Source of the DNA: Arbacia lixula
Taxonomy: Eukaryota; Echinodermata; Echinoidea; Arbacioida; Arbaciidae
Direction of reading: 5' to 3'
Assembly (NCBI GenBank): GCA_963669155.1
Contig: OZ022581.1
Span: 17,749,027 to 17,813,026 of the forward strand
DNA: 64,000 nucleotides
Shown: in pieces, positions 13,101 to 25,100 of the stretch
Layout: each line of letters opens with the position of its first letter
Position numbering within the stretch: position 1 is the first letter of the stretch
Position numbers and translations under genes: made by a program
Notes under the pieces: model-generated
Told to the model about the DNA's origin: nothing
Seen by the model: the letters and a program-made list of their open reading frames with translations, nothing else
The model's database searches: none

Positions 13101-16100
13101 TATTCATAGAAAATGAATGTATTTAGGAGGAACAACAAAGTTTTGTTAATCATATGGGCTTTTCTTGGCTTCATGGGGGCTAAATCACCCTGAGCCAGAA
13201 TATAATTTTCTCACTCTTCCCAAACCTTTGATATGTTAAGCCTTGTGTGATCAAAGTAAACTATGAACATTGCCTTTCGAGACGGCAACCACTCCTGCTC
13301 CTACCTTGTGGATAGTCTCATCAGTGACTGCCTTGGTGGTGTTAGCACGGAGGAAGAAGACGCACACTCCGTTGAGCGGGATGTCCATGCCATCGGTCAC
13401 ATAGACACGTGGCTTGTGGTTCTTAGGCTTGGTTCCCTGCGGACCAAGTCTCATGGGCTCGCCTGTCAGGAGAACGTTTACACAAATTATAGCAACGCTT
13501 CATGAAGTGCACTTTTTGATGAAGGATGTTGTCAAAATATATCGACCTGCGTTTCTTTTCATCACAGCAAAGTAGCAAATTAGTGAACTTCCTTGTCAGG
13601 AATTGGTCAAGATAAATATTGTGGGCTAAAGTTGTTTGTTACAAAGTGTGTTATTTTCTGATGTGTCTTCATTGGACCATAGTTAGTGATTTTGTTTGAT
13701 CATATTTCAGTTAACAAGCTATACAGAAGAGATATTGGCCCAGCAAAAGGCACGCAGGCTTAAAACAGAAATATAGTCTCCACAAGTTATGTAATATAAA
13801 AGCAGTATGTGTCAAATTGAAGTATTCTCATATTACAAATTTGACAAAAAGTATTCCTTTTAAACTAATACATGTTCACAGCCAAAGAGCAGTGTCCTCC
13901 TATTATCAAACAAAATTTAAGTTTGCTCAATAAGATCTAAATGAGAGAAAAATACAGTGAAAGGCCTTCTCACGCCTATCAACTTTCTTTGAATCAAGAG
14001 GCAATTTCCAGGTGGGGACTGTCTCGAATTGACGTCATATCTTTGTCAGTGCGACCCTGTCACTACAGCTAGACTTGAAAGACTTGAAAGACATTGCTCA
14101 GATGCAAAATTAATTTTCAAAAACCTTGAAAGTCACTCCATCATGCTCATATGTGCCTGAATGGATAAAAAGCACCTGTTCATTTCTATTTGCTATAAAT
14201 TCATACTATGCCAGCATTGATCCTATCCGTCTACATACCTGCACTATCCTGCATCCATGCATGCTTTACATCTGCAATTACAAAGAGAAACAATTATAAA
14301 AGAAATATATTCACTCCGATCTAAGATTTGCTTGCTGGTGTTTATACATGTCACTCCAAATATCTATACGATGATCCACTGATATTCACCTTTTTTATTA
14401 TTGTAAGAGGCACAAAAATTAAGTATTTTGAAACACATTGGTTTAGAAGAAAATAGCTAGAGGCTGTATGCAGACTGATCTTTCAGATCAGGCAGACACA
14501 TACAGTATGTTCTTTTGTTGTATGTTTTCCTTTTGAAAAGCAGGTGTTTCTTGGAGTCTACTTCTCAGTTCATGTTGACCATGAAAGCGTCTAGCTATTG
14601 AAGAGATTCACTGTATACCCCTGCTTCAAAGAGTATTTTTGTGCGTTCAAGATTCATAAATCACTTTTATATAAAAACATACAATCAATTATTTAAAGCA
14701 TCTGGCAAACAACATCACTCATACCACACGTATTCATGTGATCCCATTGTATAGGGACATGAAGATAGAGAGCGTCAGAGTCAGCAGGTGTCCAACTCAA
14801 AATCCTTTCTTTTTCATTCAACTGGGAAGGAAATACATACATTTCTCCTACAAAGCGTAGTGCTCTTAAACTCAGCCTTTACTTCATCTCATTTAATTCA
14901 TTTTCACATTTGAAGGATAAATAAAAGTGAAGCAACAACAAACTAATACAAAAGAAAATAAAAATCGGAATTGATAAAGTACATGCATGTACAAGTGATA
15001 AAAACAAGAAGAGTAGATTTTTATTTTGAAAATCCAAAGCACATCTTATGGTATTTCCATGTGGAGAGACCACCAAAAGCCAAAGATGATTCTGTGAGTA
15101 TGACAATCATCAAATCAAGAGAGAATGGGAAAGAAAGAGTTGAAAGAAAAAAAAAAGACTGAAGAGAAAGAGATATGGAGAAAGCGAGATTTTAATGAGA
15201 AATGAGGAAAGAAGGAGATGTAGAGATAGAGGGAGATTTGAGGTAAGGAGAAGGAGAGAGAGAATATTCAGAGAAGATTTACATGTACATAAAGGCAAAG
15301 AAGGAAGATAAAGCTGTATGAAGTGTACACATCACATACAATTTTATTCCCAAGATTTCTCTATTGGTCACTTACTTTCTCCCGAGTCAGGCTCTTGGTA
15401 GAAGAACATCAGATGGGTGCTGATTCCAGTCTCAGATTCAAGAAATTTGTTCATTTTCACAATCTTTAAAATGAATAAATGAAGAAGAAACCACATGAAT
15501 GACTAGTCATTTGCATCAAAGCTGTGTACAAGCATGAATTATAATCATATATTTATACCCTTTCTGAAAACCATTTTTGAATTGTCTCCAACGCCCTTGA
15601 GAGTACTGTTATATCATACCATAAAAAATGAATGTTAAATGACATACATGTAAATGTGTTTTTTATGGTAAAGAAAATACAACATCTCTGCAGCTGTTAC
15701 GCGTACCACAACCTTCTGAAGACAATTCTAAAAAATACTTTCAAACACAAACTTTTTGTCATTTTTAAACATCTGACAGATAATTCCAAGGTGCACCATA
15801 CCTTAGGGAGCAAATAATACAATAATACAAATAATATAGCACAATAAACAAGCTTCCACAAAGATAACTTAAGTACTGAGTAGTTGTGTGTATCTTTCTC
15901 TATTAATACACTATATCTTGATTTGAAAAAATGTAGTTTTCATATTTTGTTTTCACATTCTTACAGTGCATATCTTTTAAATCTTTAGCTGACATCCGTG
16001 TACATGTTTATGAGCTTGGTAACAGTACTTTATAGTAGTCATGACCTGTCATTGCTGAGAAGATGAATTACACATGAAATTGCAAATTTATCATTGTCAC

Positions 16101-19100
16101 AATCTTGCACAAGATTGCACACTGCTGGGACAAACATCACACTGAAAAATCAGAAATAAACTGTACAAAGTTCAATGAGGTACCATGTAAGGGCAGCAAA
16201 CAATGCTATCATTCTCATATTGTATGGAAAATAATGTTAACTGATAAAAGATTTGTAAGATAATTACACAGTGAGTGTTGAAACAGATAATAAGCAGTGC
16301 ATGTCATGTAAGAAGTTAACATTGCCCTTTCCAAACACAGACACACACAAATTCTTATGCTCCATAGTGAAATCAATTAATAAAATCATATTTTCTCTGA
16401 ATAAAATAACAATAAGACACTAACATTTTCAGGCATCATTAACCCTACAGCTACATGTAACACACTGAGTTGCAAACAAAATAAAGCAGTTGTGCTGAGC
16501 CAATACTTCAAACTGCTGATGTTTTCTTTTGTAATTTTCATTAGAAATATCACTTTCAAACTTACATCATCTACATGGACAGTTTTATTTTCTGCATCAT
16601 ACCAAAACAATCATGATGATAAAAATAATAGTCATAATCGTCATTATAAGCATTATGATATATTAAGAATTATCATAACAGTGTTGGTGATAATAAATAC
16701 AAAATAAACAAAGATGATCATAATAAAAGTGGTACTGTAAGAATAATAACATACTAATCATTATCATAATAATATTATTCAATGAATGACAATAGTAGTC
16801 AAATAGTAATGCAATCATAAGGCACAATATACGTGTCGAATATTAGACTTACATTGTTTCCTTCCAGCACCGCCTCCTCCACATCGGCCCTCTCCAGTAC
16901 AAGGGAGTCTGCCACGGCCTCCATGATGAACTCATGGCGGGCATCTAGCTGGGCCCGCTTGGCCTCCCTCTCCTCCTTCAGCTTTTGCTGTGGGTTACAG
17001 TGAGGAAAGAGAAGAGCCAAACAGTGAAATAGCCATCACATATCTCAACCTATTTGAGTGCCCATCGAGAAACATACTTTACATGAGAAAAAGATGTATT
17101 GTTTAAAAATCACACCACCAATTTAATACCAATTTTAGAATTTCATTTTGCAATGCTTTACATTTGAAACAGAAAGTGTTTTAAGAGTATAAAAAGGCAG
17201 ATACCGTCAGTAATTAGTCTCACTGCAATTAGCCAATGACATGCATTGAACACTCTCAGGATAAAAAAAAATGAAGAAAAATGTGTCTAGTACTATTGAC
17301 TGCAGGGAGCTCACAATTTTCATCACCACTCTCTCCTTTAAAGGTTGTCCGTCCCTTTTGCAAGCTTTAAATTTGAAATCGTCTATCACGATCGTAAATT
17401 GAAGAAAGTGTGATTCAAGACCATTTCAAAGTATATAGCATGTTGAAGCTTTCTGTATATGTAAAAAATTTCAGCCGTTAAATTTCAAACCGACTTTTTT
17501 CGTACCACGAAAAAAGTATTAGTCTTTGTTACAGTATCTATGTGGTTATTATGCGTGTGGGAAATCCTAATTTTATGAGTAACTACCAAACTTTGGAGAT
17601 GATTCCTTCCATAGAACATTTTTTTTTCATAATGTGTTTTATAATTTAATAAACAGATTGATCAAAAAAGCAGATATTTCAAAACGAACTGCGGCTAAGA
17701 GCCTGAGGTAAAGACTATTAATCAGACGTTGTTTACGTGCGTTATTTGAATTTTACACTACGTATCAGTTTCAAATTGTGAATATAGAGCTTGCTAACAC
17801 TTCTGTATATGTTTTGCCAATGTTTCGATGGTTTTGTGGTGATCTGAAAAAGGGACTGGCTGTCTTTAATATCTATATTTTGTCCAGTTCAGCATGAAAC
17901 ACGATGCTATTTAGGCTAAAGCATCGTGTTTCATGCTGAACTGGACAAAATACACCACGGTTTAAAACTGCAACTCCTTCCCTTTACCTTTCCCTATGCC
18001 AATTCCTTTGAGCTGTAGTGTACATATATAAAAAGCACTTTAACACAAAGATCAATAATCTTCTAATAATGAAGATCATTTGATCTCAGTCTAACTAATG
18101 TGATAATAAATAACCACTTGTCTGTAAATCTACATATGGTGTAGGTATGTAAGCACTTTTGTTGTTACTGTCCAGGAGCATTAAAATATTGATTCTTAAT
18201 CCTAGAAATCTATAAAAGATCTCCAAAAATAAAATCAAAGTCACACACAGAAAAATTCTTTGTAAAAAAGCATTTAAATTGTTGCCTGCATTCAGTGGAC
18301 GTAAGATACAGATCGACATGGACAGCAATGTTTACACATAAAAAAGATGTAACCATGGTAATGGCACGACAACTGGCATAAAATTCTGATAAAATCTCAA
18401 ATTAAACTGAATGATAAAGTGTCTTCCAGACAATTGTGCACGATCTGATCCAATGGGTACCTTGAGCCTCCCTGCATAATGCTGGTATGCTTCCGCAATG
18501 CTGGAATCCATTATAACTCCATGATATTCCAACAAAATCCCAAAAATTTAGTCAATATCTGACAACAAAATGAGACAATACCCTAATGTCAAAACACCTG
18601 AGTGAGATGCACTCTTTATCAATCTGATAATTACTGGTAAGTTTAAACCATTTCCATGGTGGGGGTGGAAATTAATCACTCATGTTAATCCAATACCACC
18701 AATATTGTCAAATACTCCATGAATACAGACAAATATGAATTACTGTCAAGTATTCTTCGAACGTTTCATATTTTAAACAAAACTATTAAAAACACACAAT
18801 ATTTGAGGCAAATTGCAGACCAAAGTTCCCATTCAAAAATCGAAAATCGCCCCTCACATAATGGACTAACCCAGCATCAGTAAGGTATGGCCTTGCATAT
18901 ATCAATCCCACAAATTGCATTTTCCCTATGCCTCATATCATATCTGTCAATCTCTCAGAGCCACACACTACCTGCTTGCTCTTCTTGCTTATCAACCGCG
19001 CGTGATATTGGATATCAATAATGCCCCCATTGTATTTGCTCTGGTGGCATGCCATAATGCTTGGGTACGTTGCTTGGCAACCACAAGCTTTCTGGTGTTT

Positions 19101-22100
19101 AGATCAACATTTGATGAGGCAGCACTCTGTGTTATAAGCACCTCCAACTTGAGTGCTTAACCGATTAAATGTTGAAGTTCAAACTATAACTGGCAGTACA
19201 CTACAGCTCAAAGGAATTGGCATAGGAAAAGGGAAAGGGAAGAAAGGGAAGGACCTGCAGTTATAAACTGCGTTCTATTTTGTCCAGTTCAGCATGAAAC
19301 ATGATACTTTTTAGGCTAAAAGCATCGTGTTTCATGCTGAACTGGACAAAGTATTCTGCGGTTTAAAACTGCGGCTCCTTCCCTTTCTTCCCGTTCCCTA
19401 TGCCAATTCCTTTGAGCTGTTGTGTTCATGTACTTCTCACAGAAATATGTTCTTCCAGGCACTTTTTGTGTAAAACCAATTTGTAAGAGATTAAAAGTAA
19501 ACCCGTTCCCTATGCCAATTCCTTTGAGCTGTTGTGTTCATGTACTTCTCACAGAAATATGTTCTTCCAGGCACTTTTTGTGTAAAACCAATTTGTAAGA
19601 GATTAAAAGTAAACTTCAAAATGTGCAGAGTTTTAACAATTATTTTTCAAGCATGAATCCTGCTTCTCATGTTTGCTCTTGTTTTAACATACAAGAACTA
19701 AAATGTTGACAGGTGGGAGGAGGAAGAAGAGAAATGTGTAAGTAATGGAGGTAGACTTGAACATGAACAATTGATTATAATTAAATAATTGATGAAGTAG
19801 AATACTGATAAAGGAGAATGGCTATGATGCAATCAATGATGCCAATGAGGAATTATTCTTTACGTCTAATCTGTATCTGATATTTTATAAATTCTGCATG
19901 AAAGTACCTAGAGCTTTAATCATGGTGAAATATCTATTTCATTGAGTAAACAATTGTCCAAAAAGTGAAATTGATGTTTAGCTTTTAAGTTTGGACATTT
20001 TTCTTGCTTTAAATTTTTTTGTGATATCTGGAATCTTTTTAGTAAGGTTTAAAAAATACATGGTATGAACAATAATGAATGTTATTGCAGTATTTCTTTA
20101 TCATGACTGAAATCAAAGTGATTTTAATTTGTCAATAATACCTATTCTTAGGCTGGTTAAACAACTCTATTCATTCACTATTCCTGGATTTGCATACATG
20201 CGCAAATGCTTGCCAAATCTATCTGCCTTATCAGAGCTTGGTCAAAACAAACCCTGGTTGCTAAGAACACTTACAATCTACCAATCAACAGACTGTTTAG
20301 ATGACTCCAACATGAGTGCTCTGTAAGTTTGATGAGGGTGCACACTATTAATCAACTTCTACACTCTGGCACAAACATTAGGGGGTGGATTGATGTACAT
20401 GTAGTATTGCAGACATTGTACTCCGTGATGTAATCGAGAGAACTTATAAGTCTTTAGGTCAACAATCAGATCCCCTTCATCTATTTGCTTGTTATTGACA
20501 ACTATAATCTACAAACTCACAGTGCATGCACAGAGTATTAGTGTAGGCAGCCATGGAACTACTAGTAGAATGGGCTGATTAGATTTGGGGTACATACATT
20601 TGTATGTATAACAAGTACTGATTGGTGACTAAACATGCTAAATGTTTTTGATTGCTTTTTCTTCTCTTTTTCATTATTGATAACTAATCTCCAAAATCAC
20701 AAGGGCATAACCTTAGTTAAATTGTGTGCAGCAATTAAACTACTGTAGATGCAGAATCATCTAATTAGATTCAGGTACATGTATAAAAAGTACTAATTGG
20801 TGACTAAACTTGCCAAATGTTTTTATTCTATTTTACTTTTTTTCGCATGATTAAGAATCTACATAATCACAAGGGCCTAAACTGAGGTTCATGATCATAA
20901 ATGTCGTATGAGCTGATTAGATGTGGGGAGTGATTGGTGACTACATTAACTTGTCAAATGTTTTTGTTTGTTTCCTTAAAACTTGTTTTATTTTCAGGCA
21001 GGGTGAAAAAATCCTGCAGTTTTCTAGTCTTCAGTCTTTGTTTCTAGTAACTGAAAGATTGATAAGATTTACAGAGTAGATGAATACACCTTTCTTTAAA
21101 AATGGCCCATCCTTTTACAAACATCTTCATGAGAGTTTGCACATATTTAGAATGTATCTTTGGGATACCAACTGTGAAATTTTAAGGTCAGAGGTATAAC
21201 TCAGTAGAATAAATGAAAATCTAATTAGTTTTCCCTGAGATTTGACTATTTTTGTGGTACAAAAAAAGAAAGCTCGATCAATTATCAAAGATTATTTCCT
21301 CAAAACCAAATATTACACTTTGTCGATAAGGTTATACTAAATAGCCACTTTCTCTCAAATGATGACAAAGTCAGGGAATTTTCAGAATTAGGTCTGCAAA
21401 AGGGACAGGCTACCTTTAAGAGGCATCCTCTGTCAGTAATGCTCTGTCCAATTTGATCACTTCTGTTGAAAGCCTTTTCATCCTCTGTTCACATTTGTTT
21501 GTCATTTCTTCTCTTCATCCAAAGACTTACAAAGGAACCGTGATATTTGTCACCCTATGCCTTATTGCTCCTTTTCATTATTGACAGCCATTCCTGCTTT
21601 CTCTGGGTTTCTTTTAAAGCTGTATTCCTTTACATTGCTCATTATACCTTTTTCCTTGTCCTGTATGAACATTGAAATGTAAAATACATGTAACAATTTC
21701 CGACTGAAACACAATCAATCAAATTCACGATGACAATTTCCTCATCCATTTCAAGGAAGTGAATGAGGGATTTTGTTATCATCCTGTGAAGGTATTCATC
21801 TGTGACACAAAAATTATTTATGGTGTTACAAATGTGTATAAGTTATACATATATAGCCATACATGTAGCTCTTGAATTAGCTGCACTCTGGGTACTTGTG
21901 ACATTCCTCACTGGTGAAATAAACATTTAGCAATGTGTACTGCCCAGAAGAGTCTAGAATGTTATTTACATGAAAGAATGTTGCAGCTAGCTGAGACTCA
22001 TTAGCATAATAAAGGAGCTCAGATGGGCTAGTGATGACTCATCAGTGTAATCTAGGTCAGGTCAATATTGTTTGTCATGTTTACAAGCATAGGTACAGTA

Positions 22101-25100
22101 TATGTACAATATAGAGCTTACTGGATATATTGAGAAATTTCTGGAAGTAGAGTTAATGGAACCTTCTAGAATGTATAGATGGTAGTATATATATGAGTTG
22201 TTCGAGATAGGAGCTCAGTTTCATATCATCTTGCTCCAGTCACCTGTGATAAGAGTAACCTGCATCTAAGATATTGTTGTGACCCTGGCTCAATACCTAC
22301 CTGTGGATTTATACGAGGACTTTCTCTACGTCGATAAATACCTGCCTGTTCAATAGCGCTTATGAGATCCTGCCTGTGAAAGCGTGAAAGCTCTGTGGAT
22401 TAACATTTGACCATCTTGGATCATCTATTTGGACTTGACTATCTGGAATACCTGTTCTTCAGCGTACAACATTGGGATCAACATTGCGATCATAATTTGG
22501 GAATACTGGATCGGATTATCAACTGGACCATCAGCGAGAGCCGTGGATCCATTGGACTTCAGTATCCTCCAGCACTGTAAGCTAACCTATATCCATACAT
22601 TGTAAAGTGATCTATATGTACAGTACGTGTATCGATTTATTGATGTATTGAAAGTGAACGCTTGTCTTGGTTTTTGAAGGGGAAAATACCCCATATAATA
22701 AAGAACACATAAACTAAAGATTGGTATCATTTTGTGCGATCCTTTCTGGCGTGAACTGATCGTAACAATGGTCACAATCAAAACTGTCTACTCAGCAAAT
22801 TACACACGTTTGATTGATTAAGTGATTAACCCTCATTTCCTTCTTCTTATAATATCTCTAACCCTGAATTGGATCAGTCGGTTACACCGGTTTTTGATCA
22901 TCAACGGGTCCTCATTTTGAATATATCAAAATCAATGAAATCCTTATTTGCTTGCTACAAGCTACATACTGTTAATTGCGCCAACATTCCCAACATTTTT
23001 TTTCCCAGGAACAAGCTCTTCTGTTTTTGTCTTTCATAATATCTGACTTCAAAACAATCAATGAAAATTAGGATAAGGATGAATATATAGCATTTTCTTT
23101 GTCAAGGAACTGAAAGAGGAATGTTCGTATGATACCGGTACTGTGAATGTATTCATCCGTGATGTAAAAGACCATTCCATGCATGGTCATTATGACAACT
23201 CTTGTATTTAATCTCTACATGGTAAATTACACATGTTTTTTTTTTTGTCTTATCTTATCTTTGACCCTGAGTTGGATCACTTGGCCACACCGGTTATTGA
23301 CCGTTGCCATCAGCTCCCTGTTACATGTATTTCAAACACAATAAAATCTTCAGTATTAGCAACCTCTGTAAAAAAATATATATATACCAGGGCCCTTTTG
23401 CATAAAGCTTACCATTAAGGGTAACTCTGCCATTAGTGATAATGGTTACTACCATGGTAATAATGCATGAGAGTCAATCAAATTCAAGGTTTCCATAGAA
23501 GTTGCCATTGATAGCAAAGTTACCATCAATGCTAAGTTTTATGCAACAGGGCCCAGAACTCATTGAACCAACATCCCCAATCTTCTTTCAGAGTGTACTT
23601 ACTGTATAATAAAACATGCTCTTCTGTTAAAGCAAACTCCTAATATTTTCATGATATCTCTAAAGATATGCCTCCAGAACTTTTAATACTTTCTAGTGAA
23701 ACCCATAATTTTGTTTGAGCAAACTCACAATGTTTTGTATCATTTGTTTTACCCTGTAACAGTTTGATAAACGGGAGCAATAATGAAACACTTCTACCAT
23801 ATCAGGACACCGGGACCTTGTTACATAAATGTGAGAAAAGAATCAAGCTTACCGGTACTTATTGATATAAATTTTTCTTGTTGCACTGATGATTCTCGAA
23901 TAAAATAGATACTTTTTGTACTATAAATATCTTTTCACATCACATTCACTAGTGGATAGAGTTTCCACTCGATCAGTTTGCTTCCAATTACAAACATGTT
24001 GCATAGTACATTATTTCAAAAATTCAAACACTAAAGTTTTGAATTTTGTTCTGATGAAGTACTTCCTTTTTCCCCTTCAATACAGTTACATGTTTGATAA
24101 AATAAATATAGGAGTTATTACACAGAAATACATGTATGTGCTGATTGTAATCTAATTAAAAAATTGATCATTGTAATTTTCAGACAATATGTCATTGATG
24201 TGTAGAAATGTCTTTCTGGTATTTCACAAACATTGCAATCCTCTCCATCCACAACTACATATAGTACATTATACGAGATGTTACTACCTTCAGAATGATA
24301 TGGACATTTATACAGTTTATGAAAAATGACTCACAAAGCAAAACCTAGTATTGATTACATGCAAACTGCAAAAATCATTTCCATGCAGCTTTTATATTTG
24401 TACAACTTATAAATTATCCATCAAAATAGCTCTGGGTTTATCATATCACAAACATGATCCTTTCAGCATGTTGAACAAAACATGAAGATAGCCAAGACAT
24501 AATAGAGATATTTTTCTCAGAGTATGAACCTGTATGATTGGGTGTGTTCCTGTAACAACATGAAAATATGGTGTATTTTTGCAGATCTACATAAAGAACT
24601 AAATACCACTCAAGGACTGTCCTCTATTTTTGAACATTTCAACGCAAGCGGCTCCATGAAGTCAATGCTATTATCAGCCCAAAACATTTCTTGTCATTTT
24701 GTACTCAGGTGGATATGTACATGTAGCCAACAGCTCAAAGGAATTGGCATAGGGAAAGGGAAGAAAGGGAGGAGCTGCAGTTTTAAAATATTAAAGTTTT
24801 AAAAAAGTTTTTAAATTTTGTCCAGTTCAGCATGAAACACGAAACTTTAGCCTAAAAAGAATCATGTGTTTCATGCTGAACTGGACAAAATATACAGCAG
24901 TCGAAAACTGCAGCTCCTTCCCTTTCTTCCCTTTTCCTATGCAAATTCCTTTGAGCTGTAGTGTACATGTATACAGTACATCTAAACAAATTACTATTGA
25001 CATGGATGATTCCAACCTCACTATTCATAATGGAAGCAGACCAGTGGTTATGTCACACCTTCATTATGAGAGCTCTGGAGTCTAGTGATCCATTGATCTG

